Shown: positions 37,637 through 46,975, numbered from the stretch's first letter. The stretch is DNA of 64,000 nt from Bog-756 sp963833585 (GCA_963833585.1 CAWHYF010000006.1:682001-746000); one strand, 5' to 3'. Numbers and translations are program-made. Notes: generated from the sequence alone by a model not told the origin.

Positions 37637-37721
37637 GGGGGAGATGGTATCGCCTCCCGAGCGCTAGCGCGCCCGGGACCACACCGGTCGCTGCCGGCGG
37701 CGAGCCGGCCGGCCCCGTCCC

Positions 37722-38666
37722 TCAGACCGTCAGAAGGTCCCGCGCCCCGGTGTCCGATGAGGGATGGCGCAGTTTGGACATGGCCCGGGCCTCGATCTGG
37801 CGGATCCGCTCGCGGGTCAGGTTGAAGTGCTCGCCGACCTCCTCGAGCGTCCTCGGCTCGCCCCGGTCAAGGCCGAAACGGAGGCGGAGTATCTCCCGCT
37901 CCCGCTCGTCGAGCGGCGACAGCAGCCGACCGATCTCCTCGGGCAGCAGCGAGACCGCGGCCACTTCGAAGGGGGACTCCGCCGAGCGGTCCTCCACCAC
38001 GTCACCGAGCTCGGCGTCGCCGTCCTCCCGCAGTGGTTCGGAGAGCGACAGCGGCTCGGCCCGGAACCGCAGCGCCTCCACCAGTTTGTCCTCGGGCATC
38101 TCGACCTCGGCGCCCAGCTCGGCCAGGGTGGCCGGCCGGCCGTACTTGAGCTCCAGGCGGGCCTGGGCCTTCTGGACCCGGGCCAGGGTGTCCCCGGCGT
38201 GGACGGGCAGACGGATGGTGCGGCCGGTGTTGGCGATGCCCCGGGTGATGGCCTGGCGGATCCACCAGGTGGCGTAGGTGGAGAACTTGAAGCCCTTCCG
38301 CCAGTCGAACTTCTCGACCGCGTGCATCAGGCCGAGGTTCCCCTCCTGGATGAGATCCAGCAGTGGCAGGCCGGAGGCCTGGTACTTCTTGGCGATGGAC
38401 ACCACCAGTCGGAGGTTCGACTGGACGAAGGTCTGCTGGGCACTCTCGCCCTGCAGGGTGGTGCGGCGCAGCTCACGCTTCTTCGCCGGGGTCAGCCCCT
38501 TTGGCGCCGACGCCAGTTGGCCGTCGGCCTCGCGTCCGGCTTCGATGGCTTGGGCCAGTCGGACTTCGTCGTCCTTGGTCAACAACGGATACTGGCCGAT
38601 GTCGGTCAGATACAACCGAACCAGATCTTCGTCGTCTCGTTCGAGGCGCTCCTTAGCCAACTTCAC
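37722..38666 (-). CDS. RNA polymerase sigma factor of the SigA/SigB family
   Basis: About 314 residues with all parts of a group 1/2 sigma-70: region 1.2 (D-L-V-R-L-Y-L-T-D-I-G), regions 2.1-2.4 (N-L-R-L-V-V-S-I-A, F-S-T-Y-A-T-W-W-I-R-Q-A-I-T-R), region 3, and region 4 ending L-T-R-E-R-I-R-Q-I-E-A-R-A. Its short N-terminus, without region 1.1, resembles SigB-type factors of actinobacteria. The GTG at 38666 follows AAGGA by 5 nt; an in-frame GTG at 38687 sits inside a CCCCAC/GTGGGG hairpin with no ribosome site and is less likely. Which stress, if any, it answers to is not visible. Confidence 0.9.
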   Translation of the reverse strand: MKLAKERLERDDEDLVRLYLTDIGQYPLLTKDDEVRLAQAIEAGREADGQLASAPKGLTPAKKRELRRTTLQGESAQQTFVQSNLRLVVSIAKKYQASGLPLLDLIQEGNLGLMHAVEKFDWRKGFKFSTYATWWIRQAITRGIANTGRTIRLPVHAGDTLARVQKAQARLELKYGRPATLAELGAEVEMPEDKLVEALRFRAEPLSLSEPLREDGDAELGDVVEDRSAESPFEVAAVSLLPEEIGRLLSPLDEREREILRLRFGLDRGEPRTLEEVGEHFNLTRERIRQIEARAMSKLRHPSSDTGARDLLTV

Positions 38667-38848
38667 CGGGTCCTTCGTTTTCCCCACCGCAGTGGGGGAC
38701 GGCCAACCCTCAGGGTGCCCCTCGGTCGCAACCGGTGGTCAGTACATCGGGTCTGGCGCTTTCGGGCGCAACGATTGCTGCCTTCGAAGTTTACCGGACG
38801 CGTCAACCCCTTCAGTCGCCATCGGCCCTGGACGGTCTCTCGACCAGG

Positions 38849-39544
38849 TCACTCCCCTGGTACCGGCCCCGGAATCGTGACCAGGCCCGACGTGGCCCCG
38901 GCCCCCACCACCACCGCCTCCAGGCGCTGGAGGAACTCGTAGACGGCGGCCACGTCGTGGGGTCGGCTGACCAACCGCTCCACCAACCGCTCCCCGGCGT
39001 GCCAGTCCTCGACCTCGTCGTTGAGCACCAGCCGGAGGGCGCGGGCGACCGGCGCGTCGGTCATCGGGGCGACGACCCGGAGGTGGCGTTCATAGCTGGT
39101 CACCAGCCGGGGCAGGACCACCCGGTAGAGAGCCGCCAGGCGGGGCAGGGCCCCGGGTGGCCCGAACTCGTCCTCGTCGGCCGGCGGCCAGGACGAGCCC
39201 GGCGCCTGGCGGGGCGGGGCCACCCCGGAGAGGGCGGCGAACAGGGCGGTGGTCGGACCGGACGGAACGGTCCAGGCGTCGGGGTCGCTGCCGGTGCGCA
39301 CCGGGAGCCGTTCGGCCCACAACTCGGCGTGCCAGGCGTGGCGCATGCTCTGGGCGTCCAGGTGGACCTGGACCGCGGCGATGGGCATGTCGACCACCCA
39401 CTCGCCGAGGAGGCGATAGAGGGAGTGCTCGATCCACCGGTACTCCCCCACCAGGGCGGCCGTGTCGTCGAGCGCCAGCGGGGAGACGCCGGACACCGAC
39501 TCGGCCACGGGGAGTCGGCCCGACCGTCCGACCGGTGGCGGCAC
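38849..39544 (-). CDS. Conserved hypothetical helical protein, possibly ferritin-like
   Basis: About 231 residues, mostly helical, without signal or membrane segments. The segment E-Y-R-W-I-E-H-S-L-Y-R-L-L-G-E-W and later R-H-A-W-H-A-E-L-W and D-E-V-E-D-W-H-A-G-E place Glu and His at helix spacings seen in ferritin-like four-helix bundles (E-x-x-H). This is suggestive only. The start is uncertain: GTG 39544 comes 5 nt after the nadE stop, while the frame stays open to 39646. It probably shares the nadE transcript. Confidence 0.6.
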   Translation of the reverse strand: MPPPVGRSGRLPVAESVSGVSPLALDDTAALVGEYRWIEHSLYRLLGEWVVDMPIAAVQVHLDAQSMRHAWHAELWAERLPVRTGSDPDAWTVPSGPTTALFAALSGVAPPRQAPGSSWPPADEDEFGPPGALPRLAALYRVVLPRLVTSYERHLRVVAPMTDAPVARALRLVLNDEVEDWHAGERLVERLVSRPHDVAAVYEFLQRLEAVVVGAGATSGLVTIPGPVPGE

Positions 39545-39548
39545 GAGG

Positions 39549-41349
39549 TCAGACAACCGCCGAAGGCTCCCCGCTCGACCCACCGGGGCGGGGGTCGGCC
39601 ACCGGACCCTCCGGCGAGTCCCGGGGTCCGGAGGTGTCCGCCACACCCGTCGGCGCGACCCTCGAGCGGTAGTGGTTGGTGATGGGCATGCGACGATCCT
39701 TACCGAAAGCCTTGCCCGAGATCCGGACCCCCGGCGGCATCTGGCGTCGCTTGTACTCGGCCCGGTCCACCAGCCCGACCACCCGCTCCACCGCGGCCGG
39801 GTCGAATCCCTCGGCGATGAGGTCGTCAGGGGAGCGGTCGCCCTCGACGTAGCCGGCCACGACCGGGTCCAGCACCGAGTACGGCGGCAGCGACTCGTCG
39901 TCCCGCTGATCCGGTCGCAGCTCGGCGGAGGGCGCTTTGGTCAGGACGGCCGCGGGGATCAGGTCGAATCCCGCCTGGCGGTTGCGGTACCGGCACAGCT
40001 CGTACACCAACAGCTTGGGCACGTCCTTGATGACCGCGAATCCACCGGCCGAGTCCCCGTACAGCGTGGAGTAGCCGGTGGCCATCTCGCTCTTGTTGCC
40101 GGTGGTCAACACGATCCACCCCCGGGCGTTGGACAACGCCATCAGCAGGACGCCACGGATGCGGGACTGCAGGTTCTCGTCGGTGAGGCCGGCCGGGACC
40201 CCGCCCAGCAGAGGGCCGAGCGACGAGGCAAAGGCCCGGTGGGCGGGCTCGATGGCCACCTCGGCGAGGTCGATGCCCAGATTGCCGGCCAGGGCCGCCG
40301 CATCGGACACCGAGCCCTCGCTGGAGTAGCGCGAAGGCATGGTCACCCCGTGCACGTGGTCGGCCCCGACGGCGTCGACGGCGACCGCGGCCACCAGCGA
40401 CGAGTCGATCCCGCCGGACAGTCCGATCACGGCATCGTCGAATCCGTTCTTGGCCAGATAGTCGCGGGTCCCGAGGACCAGCGCCTCGTACACCTCGGCC
40501 TCGGGGCCGAGGGGCGGAGCCACCTGGGCCGTCAGGTGCCCGTCGCCCGGCGACCGGGGCTCGGTGGTCACCAGGATGGCCCCCCCGAGGCCCCCGGCGG
40601 CTCGGACCTCGATCTCGAGGTCGGCGACGAGCACCTCCTCGGCGAATTTGGGCGGCCGAGGCCTGCACCGACCCGTCGGCGCCCACGACCAGGGAGGCTC
40701 CGTCGAACACCAGCTCGTCCTGGCCCCCGACCTGGTTGACGTAGACGATGGCACAGCCGGTCTCGGCCACCCGGTCGGCCAGCACCGCCAGCCGCTCATG
40801 CCGGCGTCCCCGGGAGTACGGGGAGGCGTTGAGGTTGACCAGCAGACCGGCACCGGCCGAGGCCTGCTCGGCCAGGGGGCCCCCGGCGAACCACATGTCC
40901 TCGCAGATGGACAATCCGACCGGAACCCCGGCCACCACGAACCGCTCGGCGGGCCCCGCCCCGGGGGTGAACCAGCGCTGCTCGTCGAAGACCCCGTAGT
41001 TGGGGAGCAGTCGCTTCACGTAGCGACCGATCACCCGGCCCCCGGCACACAGGGCGGCCGCGTTGAGCAGGTGGCCGTCCGAGTCGGTGTCCACGTACCC
41101 GATGACGGCGGCACAGGGCCCGGTCGCCGCGGCGATCCGCTCGAAGGCGGCCCGGTTGTCGGCCACGAACGCCGGTCGGCTGAGCAGGTCCTCGGGCGGG
41201 TAGCCGGTGACGGTGAGCTCGGGGAACACCGCCAGGTCGGCCCCGGCCGACTCCGCCCGGGTCAGGGCACCGAGCACCCGCTCGGCATTCCCGTCGAGAT
41301 CGCCGACCACGGTGTTGATCTGGCAGGCGGCCACCCGCACTCGAGCCAT
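39549..41349 (-). pseudogene. nadE: Glutamine-dependent NAD+ synthetase with a single-base frameshift
   Basis: Final step of NAD+ synthesis, amidating nicotinate adenine dinucleotide with ammonia from glutamine. The N-terminal nitrilase-type glutaminase is read in one frame: Glu in F-P-E-L-T-V-T-G-Y, Lys in Y-V-K-R-L-L-P-N-Y, Cys in L-S-I-C-E-D-M-W. After D-G-S-V-Q-A-S-A-A the reading moves to another frame, which encodes the synthetase with the PP-loop L-S-G-G-I-D-S-S-L and S-E-M-A-T-G-Y-S-T-L-Y-G-D. Both halves are complete and well conserved. The shift maps to the GGG at 40650-40652, where one base too many explains it, so a sequencing error is the simplest reading. The ATG start has TAAGCT 6 nt upstream. 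Confidence 0.87.
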
Positions 41350-41445
41350 CGTCCCAGCTTATCGGGGGTTCTGCCTGGCCCTTCGCCCCGATCGGTACCA
41401 TGGGCGACCGGTCGGACCCGGGGGCCTCCCGGATGTTCATCATCC

Positions 41446-41462
41446 GTTCACAATCGGGAAAC
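41446..41462 (+). promoter_or_regulatory. Candidate GlnR-binding box upstream of glnII
   Basis: GTTCAC-AATCGG-GAAAC contains the AC-n9-AC core of actinobacterial GlnR boxes. It lies 22 nt upstream of an extended -10 (TGTGATAGT, 41481-41489) that lacks a clear -35, a typical layout for activation. Transcription would begin near 41496 and give a leader of about 108 nt. A GlnR-like regulator is encoded at 44245. Confidence 0.45.
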
Positions 41463-41603
41463 GGGGCAGAAATGGCCCGCTGTGATAGTGAACTGGTCCA
41501 GGACGGCCACCTCGTCGTCGCCCGGGGCCGACCTCCGTCCGGTCAGTCGGTGATAGAGCAGTTGCAGCAGAACAGACGAGAAGTCGAGAAGTAAGGAGTA
41601 CAT

Positions 41604-42614
41604 GTGCCGTATCAAGCTGAGTACATCTGGATCGACGGGACCGAACCATCGCCGCTCCTCCGCAGCAAGACCAAAGTCGTCGCCGACGGTAAGGAGCCCG
41701 GGATCTGGGGATTCGACGGTTCGAGCACCAATCAGGCCCTGGGCCACGACTCCGACTGCGTCCTGCGTCCGGTGTTCGTGGTCCCCGACCCGCTGCGGGG
41801 CCCCGACGACAAGCTGGTCATGTGTGAGGTCGAACTGACCGACTTCACCCCGCACCCCACCAATACCCGGGCCAGACTGCGGGAGGTGGTCGAGCGGTAC
41901 GGCGACCAGGAGCCGATGTTCGGGATCGAGCAGGAGTACACCTTCTTCAAGGACGGCCGGCCGCTGGGTTGGCCGGCCATCGGCTACCCCGCCCCCCAGG
42001 GCCCGTACTACTGCGGCGTGGGCGGCGACAAGATGCCGGGGCGCGAGATCGTCGAGCTCCACACGGCGGCGTGCATCGACGCCGGCATCGGCATCGAGGG
42101 CACCAACGCCGAGGTCATGATGGGGCAGTGGGAGTTCCAGGTCGGGGTGCTCTCGCCCCTCGACGTCTCCGACCACCTGTGGGTGGCCCGCTGGCTGCTG
42201 TTCCGTATCGCGGAGGACTTCGGCGTCTACGCCACCCTCGAGCCCAAGCCCATCCTGGGCGACTGGAACGGGGCCGGAGCGCACACCAACTTCTCCACCA
42301 AGGCCATGCGGGAGGAGGGCGGCTGGGACGCCATCATCGCCGGGTGTGAGGCCATCGGGAAGAAGATCGACGAGCACATCGCGGTGTACGGCGTAGGCAT
42401 CGAGAGCCGCCTGACCGGGGCCCACGAGACCGCGGACTACACCAAGTTCAGCTACGGGACCTCGGACCGTGGGGCGTCCATCCGCATTCCGTGGGCCGTG
42501 GCCAAGGCCAAGAGGGGTTGGCTGGAGGACCGGCGCCCCAACGCCAACATGGACCCCTACAAGGTGACCGCCGTCATCACCGAGACCGTCTGCTCGGACG
42601 CGGCGGGGGGCTGA
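41604..42614 (+). CDS. glnII: Glutamine synthetase type II
   Basis: 336-residue eukaryote-like (GSII) glutamine synthetase that makes glutamine from glutamate, ammonia and ATP. Recognisable blocks are W-G-F-D-G-S-S-T-N-Q near residue 35, G-I-E-Q-E-Y-T-F-F near 110, G-D-W-N-G-A-G-A-H-T-N-F-S near 215, and D-R-G-A-S-I-R-I-P. Length is that of GSII, about 110 residues shorter than type I. GTG start with AAGGAG 7 nt upstream. GSII occurs in a limited set of bacteria, mainly actinobacteria and rhizobia, and is typically made under nitrogen limitation, which fits the GlnR-like neighbour. Confidence 0.93.
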   Translation: MPYQAEYIWIDGTEPSPLLRSKTKVVADGKEPGIWGFDGSSTNQALGHDSDCVLRPVFVVPDPLRGPDDKLVMCEVELTDFTPHPTNTRARLREVVERYGDQEPMFGIEQEYTFFKDGRPLGWPAIGYPAPQGPYYCGVGGDKMPGREIVELHTAACIDAGIGIEGTNAEVMMGQWEFQVGVLSPLDVSDHLWVARWLLFRIAEDFGVYATLEPKPILGDWNGAGAHTNFSTKAMREEGGWDAIIAGCEAIGKKIDEHIAVYGVGIESRLTGAHETADYTKFSYGTSDRGASIRIPWAVAKAKRGWLEDRRPNANMDPYKVTAVITETVCSDAAGG

Positions 42615-42701
42615 CCGGCGGCCGGGCCCACGGGCCGCCAAACCCCCCCGGCCGGCCCGCCCGGCCCGGTCGCCGGCAGTCGTGGGTCACCATCATCGGG
42701 T

Positions 42702-42726
42702 GTCCCACCATCCGGTGGTGTGGGAC
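42702..42726 (+). terminator. Imperfect hairpin between glnII and glnA
   Basis: GTCCCACC pairs with GGTGTGGGAC around an ATCC-containing loop, with a bulge. It lies in the 215-bp gap (42615-42829) and may end glnII transcripts or act in the glnA leader. No gene was seen in this gap. Confidence 0.35.
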
Positions 42727-42829
42727 CCCCAACGACGCTGGATCGACCGGGCCCGGCCCGAACTGCGACAATGACTGCATCAGTCCAGACGCCACCCACC
42801 CGACCACGCGCTCGGAAGAACCCGACCCC

Positions 42830-44194
42830 ATGAGGAGCCAGGGGGAGTACGTCCTCCGGACGGTGGAGGAGCGCGGGATCCGGTTCGTCCAGCTCTGGTT
42901 CACCGATGTGCTGGGCACTCCGAAGACGTTCTCCATCACCCCGGCCGAGTTGGAGAACGCCCTCGACGAGGGGATGACCTTCGACGGTTCGGCCATCGAC
43001 GGGTTCAGCCGGGTGCAGGAGAGCGATGTCCTGGCCCGCCCCGACGCCAACACCTTCCAGCTCCTCCCGTGGCACGGTCACGGCCAGGTCGGGTTGGGTG
43101 GTGACGTACCCCAGGCCCAGGTGGCCCGGGTGTTCTGCGACATCGTCGACCTGGACGGCTCACCGTTCCAGGGCGATCCCCGCCATGTTCTGCGCCGGGC
43201 CCTCGACCGGGCCCACGACCTCGGCTTCACCTTCTACGCCGCCCCCGAGATCGAGTTCTTCTACTTCGCCGACGCCGACCCGTCCAAGCCGCCGGCCACG
43301 CTGGACTCGGGTTCGTACTTCGAACTCACGGTGGCCGACCGGGCCAGCGACATCCGCCAGCGCACCGTGCTCACCCTCGAGGAGATGGGCATTCCAGTCG
43401 AGCACGCCCAGCATGAGGACTCACCCAGCCAGCACGAGATCGACCTCCGCTACACCGACGCCCTGACCATGGCCGACACCGTGATGACGGTGCGTCTGGT
43501 GGTCAAGGAGATGGCCCGCCAGCAGGGAGTCTTCGCCAGCTTCATGCCGAAGCCGCTGGCCGGCGTGCAGGGATCGGGCATGCACACCCACATGTCCCTG
43601 TTCCGGGGGGACACCAACGCCTTCGTCGACCTCGATCGCCCCGGGAGGCTCTCCGAGGTGGCCGAAGGGTTCATCGCCGGCCTGCTCCGGCATGCCCCCG
43701 AGATCACCGCGGTGACCAACCAGTGGGTGAACTCCTACAAACGGCTGGTCTCCGGCTACGAGGCGCCCATCCACGTGTCCTGGGCCCGCAACAACCGATC
43801 GGCGCTGGTCCGGGTGCCGGTGGTCAAGCCGGGCAAGTTCGAGTCCACCCGGGTCGAGTACCGCTCGCCGGACAGCGCCTGCAACCCCTACCTGGCCTTC
43901 GCGGTGATCCTGGCCGCCGGGCTGGAGGGCATCGAGAAGGGTTACGACCTGCCTCCCGAGGCCGACGCCAACCTGTTCGCCCTCAGCCCCGAGGAACTGG
44001 CCAACAAGGGCATCCTCCACCTGCCCGGCAGCCTCCACGAGGCCCTCGGACTGATGGAGACCTCCGACCTCCTGGCCACCACGCTCGGCGAGCACGTCTT
44101 CGAGTGGTTCATCCGCAACAAGCGGGCGGAGTGGGCCGAGTACAAGTCCCATGTCACCCAGTTCGAGCTGGACCGCTACTTTCCGTTGCTGTAG
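42830..44194 (+). CDS. glnA: Glutamine synthetase type I, without adenylylation tyrosine
   Basis: 454-residue type I glutamine synthetase: M-T-F-D-G-S-A-I-D-G-F near residue 45, A-P-E-I-E-F-F near 140, the metal-site segment G-S-G-M-H-T-H-M-S near 245, N-S-Y-K-R-L near 300 and R-V-E-Y-R-S-P-D near 340. At the place where adenylylated enzymes have N-L-Y-D-L, this protein reads N-L-F-A-L, so it is not regulated by that route and resembles GSI-alpha. Start chosen at the ATG following GGAAGA; an earlier in-frame reading runs into glnII shadow sequence. Two GS types plus a regulator in one cluster suggests conditional nitrogen assimilation. Confidence 0.92.
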   Translation: MRSQGEYVLRTVEERGIRFVQLWFTDVLGTPKTFSITPAELENALDEGMTFDGSAIDGFSRVQESDVLARPDANTFQLLPWHGHGQVGLGGDVPQAQVARVFCDIVDLDGSPFQGDPRHVLRRALDRAHDLGFTFYAAPEIEFFYFADADPSKPPATLDSGSYFELTVADRASDIRQRTVLTLEEMGIPVEHAQHEDSPSQHEIDLRYTDALTMADTVMTVRLVVKEMARQQGVFASFMPKPLAGVQGSGMHTHMSLFRGDTNAFVDLDRPGRLSEVAEGFIAGLLRHAPEITAVTNQWVNSYKRLVSGYEAPIHVSWARNNRSALVRVPVVKPGKFESTRVEYRSPDSACNPYLAFAVILAAGLEGIEKGYDLPPEADANLFALSPEELANKGILHLPGSLHEALGLMETSDLLATTLGEHVFEWFIRNKRAEWAEYKSHVTQFELDRYFPLL

Positions 44195-44244
44195 TCGGCC
44201 CGGCCCGAGACGCCCGGACTCGAAGGGAAAGGGGGAACACCGCC

Positions 44245-44925
44245 ATGGAACCACTGCTGTGCTTCCCCGCCGTTCCTCCGGCGACGGTGACCGCCGTCCT
44301 CGACCGCTCCGGCTACCCGTGGCGGGGGATCGACAAGCCCGAGGCGGCCGAGATCGACGAGCCCGAGGACGGATGGTCGGGGGCGGTGATCTGCAGTGGT
44401 GAGGATCCGGTGGGGGCCTTCCTGCTCTGTCGCCATCTCCGAAAGCGGGAGGTGCCCCTGGCCCCGGTCATGGTGGTGGTCCCCCCGGAGCAGCTCGGTG
44501 AGCTGGAGCTCCGCGAGGACCTGTTCGACGACCTGTGCCTCGAACCGGTCAACCCCGAGGAGCTGGGTGCCCGGCTCGCCCACCTCTTCTGGCGCACCGG
44601 CCGCGGGCTGCGACCCGACCTGCTCGAGCACGGGCCACTGGTCCTCAATCTCGAGACCTACCAGGCCGCGGTGGCCGGCAAGGTCCTCGACCTCACCTAC
44701 ATGGAGTACGAGCTGTTGCGCTTCCTGGCCGCCCGGCCGGGCAAAGTCTTCACCCGGGAGACGTTGCTCAGTCGGGTGTGGGGCTACGAGTACTACGGGG
44801 GTGCCCGCACGGTAGACGTACACGTCCGGCGGCTCCGGGCCAAGCTGGGAGAGGAGCACGCCCATCTGATCCAGACCGTCCGATCGGTGGGCTACCGCTT
44901 CGGCCAGACCACCTGGACCCCGTAG
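44245..44925 (+). CDS. GlnR-like OmpR-family orphan response regulator
   Basis: 226-residue regulator. The C-terminal winged helix (about 130-222) is typical OmpR/PhoB: L-D-L-T-Y-M-E-Y-E-L-L-R-F-L-A, R-E-T-L-L-S-R-V-W-G-Y-E-Y-Y-G, R-T-V-D-V-H-V-R-R-L-R-x-K, and S-V-G-Y-R-F-G. The N-terminal receiver is degenerate: where the phospho-Asp is expected the strand reads A-V-I-C-S-G-E-D, so phosphorelay control is unlikely. GlnR is such an atypical regulator, and the position 50 nt after glnA with GGGGGA before the ATG strengthens the call. No histidine kinase is nearby. Confidence 0.8.
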   Translation: MEPLLCFPAVPPATVTAVLDRSGYPWRGIDKPEAAEIDEPEDGWSGAVICSGEDPVGAFLLCRHLRKREVPLAPVMVVVPPEQLGELELREDLFDDLCLEPVNPEELGARLAHLFWRTGRGLRPDLLEHGPLVLNLETYQAAVAGKVLDLTYMEYELLRFLAARPGKVFTRETLLSRVWGYEYYGGARTVDVHVRRLRAKLGEEHAHLIQTVRSVGYRFGQTTWTP

Positions 44926-44937
44926 TCCGGGCGTCGC

Positions 44938-45303
44938 TCAGACCAGTCGGTAGGCCCACACCTCCACTTCGACCGCGGCCCCCATGGGGAGAGCACCCAC
45001 CCCTACCACCGACCGGGCCGGGCGGTGGTCCCCGAAGTAGTTGGTGTACGCCTCGTTGACCGCGGCATAGCTCCCGAGGTCGGTCACGAACACGGTGGTC
45101 TTCACCACGTCGGTCGTCCCGGCACCGTGGTCGGCCAGCAGGCGTCCGGCATTGGCCAGGGCCTGGGCGAGTTGCTCGGCGGCACCCCCGTCGACCAGGG
45201 ACGGCGGGCCGTCCCCACCGCCGATCAGCCCGAGCTGGCCGGAGGTGATCAGCCACGGGCCCGCGGCCACGATGGGGGCGTAGGGACCAATCGGGGTACT
45301 CAT
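44938..45303 (-). CDS. RidA / YjgF-family enamine or imine deaminase
   Basis: 121-residue protein of the RidA family, which hydrolyses reactive 2-aminoacrylate-type intermediates. Visible marks are P-I-G-P-Y-A-P-I-V near the start, S-G-Q-L-G-L, the V-K-T-T-V-F-V-T-D-L strand, and the conserved Arg in R-P-A-R-S-V-V-G-V-G-A-L-P-M-G-A. Family length is normal. It converges on the GlnR-like gene with a gap of 12 nt and is not part of that operon. Confidence 0.85.
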   Translation of the reverse strand: MSTPIGPYAPIVAAGPWLITSGQLGLIGGGDGPPSLVDGGAAEQLAQALANAGRLLADHGAGTTDVVKTTVFVTDLGSYAAVNEAYTNYFGDHRPARSVVGVGALPMGAAVEVEVWAYRLV

Positions 45304-45385
45304 GGCGGCGTACTCACGGACTGCACCTCGGGGGGACGGGGAGACGGGCCGTCAGCCTACCGAACGGTTCCCACCGGGGCCCGGC

Positions 45386-46975
45386 TCAGCGACGTCCCGA
45401 TCCCACCCGGTCGACCGGCCAGGTGCCCCCCAGGCCGTCGGCCAGCCAGCGGGCCGCGGCCACCGCGGCGAACACCGCGTCGGACCCGTTGACCGGCGGC
45501 CCGTCGGCAGCCAGGTCGACGACCACCTCCACCGGCGGCATGGCCCGAGCCTGGAGGATGCCGAACGAGCGCATGGTCAGGTCGCGCACGTCGCCGTCGG
45601 CATCGACGGCGATGCCTTCGGAGCGCACCCAGCCCAGGGCCTGGTGCGCCGCGCCGATGCAGTAGGAGCGCAGCACCACCCGGTCGAGCACCTCCCCGGC
45701 GGCCACCACCACGTGGATCGAGTCGTCCGGACCGCACCGGGCGACCGCCCGGCCGCCGCCGGGTGCCACCACCTCGACCGGAAGGTCCCGGTGACTCCCC
45801 GGCCCGTGGAGGTCGAGACTCCGCACCGCGGCGGCCAACACGGCGGCCTCCACCCACACCGCCCCCCGCGCATCGAGCCCGACCGGCGGTCCGACCACCG
45901 GCACCGCCTCGAGCGCCACCGAGGGCGCCACCCTGGCAGCCCGGCGCACCGCCTCGGCCCACTGCGCCCCGTCGACTCCGGCGGCGGGTATCCCCACCCG
46001 AAGGGTGCCGGCCCCGGTTCGATCGATCCCACCGGCGACGGGCGGCCGCTTGGGACCCAGCCGGACCACATCCTCCCGGGACCACAGGACCCTGACCGGG
46101 CGACCGTACCGATCGGCCAACCGTCGAGCGTCGGCGGCTACCGGCGAGTGGAGCTTGCCCCCGAACGCCCCGCCGTTCCCGTAGGGTCCGGCCGGCGCCT
46201 CGCCCGGCCGGCACCACGAGGCGTCGGGCTCCACGTAGGCCGGCTCGACCCAGGTGGTCCGGAGGGTGAGGTCCCACTCGCCGGGCGGCAGCTCGACCGG
46301 GTGGTCGAGTGCAAGGCTGGTGCTCCGGCCCTGGACCTTTCCGGCCCGGCTCCGGGCCTCGCCCAGTGACTCGGCCACCACGTAGTCACCCTGGCCGTCG
46401 GGCACCGCCACCAGCGCCCCGGACGGGCTGGTGTCGTCGGCGAACCCGGCCTCCCCCAGCACCACGGCCGCCCCCACCCGTTGGGGCACGCCGCCCTCGA
46501 TGGCGGCACGCTGCTCGGCCCGCTCGGATCGGCGGGGCTCGGGGCCGGCCGGGTCGGCGTCAGGCGGGGAGAAGACCCGAGCGGCCGCCTCCTCGATGGT
46601 CTGCCACCCCGTACAGCGGCACAGGTGGGCCACCAGGGCCTGGTCGATTTTGGCGGTCGGGACGGCGGACCCCGGTGGGCCCAGGGCCGCCAGTCGCATC
46701 AGGATCCCCGGGGTACAGAAGCCGCACTGACTGCCACCGGTGGCCACCAGCGCCTCGGACCACAGCTGACGGGTGCCCTCGGGGAGGCCGTCGAGCGTGG
46801 TCACTTCACGGCCGGCCAGACGGCGCACCGGGGTGACACACGCCACCCGGGGGGAACCGTCCACCCAGACGGTGCAGCAGCCGCACTGCCCCTGGGGGCT
46901 GCAGCCGTCCTTCGCCGAACGGATCCCCAGTTGCTCCCGCAGGACGTCGAGCAGCGTCGCGTCGTCGTCCGCCAC
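45386..46975 (-). CDS. Fusion of a 2Fe-2S (CoxS/XdhA-type) domain with a reduced molybdenum-hydroxylase large-subunit region
   Basis: 529 residues as read. Residues 1-140 hold both 2Fe-2S clusters of xanthine-dehydrogenase-like small subunits: C-S-P-Q-G-Q-C-G-C-C, then C-G-F-C and C-R-C. The rest resembles pieces of the large subunit: Y-G-N-G-G-A-F-G-G-K near residue 270 with G-R-P-V-R-V-L-W-S-R-E, and a C-terminal D-V-R-D-L-T-M-R-S-F-G-I-L-Q-A. About 400 residues of a normal large subunit are missing and the G-x-G-E catalytic Glu block near the end is replaced by N-G-S-D-A. No FAD subunit lies nearby. The GTG start truncates the first strand; the preceding in-frame codons (from a CTG at 47011) would complete it. 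Confidence 0.7.
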   Translation of the reverse strand: MADDDATLLDVLREQLGIRSAKDGCSPQGQCGCCTVWVDGSPRVACVTPVRRLAGREVTTLDGLPEGTRQLWSEALVATGGSQCGFCTPGILMRLAALGPPGSAVPTAKIDQALVAHLCRCTGWQTIEEAAARVFSPPDADPAGPEPRRSERAEQRAAIEGGVPQRVGAAVVLGEAGFADDTSPSGALVAVPDGQGDYVVAESLGEARSRAGKVQGRSTSLALDHPVELPPGEWDLTLRTTWVEPAYVEPDASWCRPGEAPAGPYGNGGAFGGKLHSPVAADARRLADRYGRPVRVLWSREDVVRLGPKRPPVAGGIDRTGAGTLRVGIPAAGVDGAQWAEAVRRAARVAPSVALEAVPVVGPPVGLDARGAVWVEAAVLAAAVRSLDLHGPGSHRDLPVEVVAPGGGRAVARCGPDDSIHVVVAAGEVLDRVVLRSYCIGAAHQALGWVRSEGIAVDADGDVRDLTMRSFGILQARAMPPVEVVVDLAADGPPVNGSDAVFAAVAAARWLADGLGGTWPVDRVGSGRR

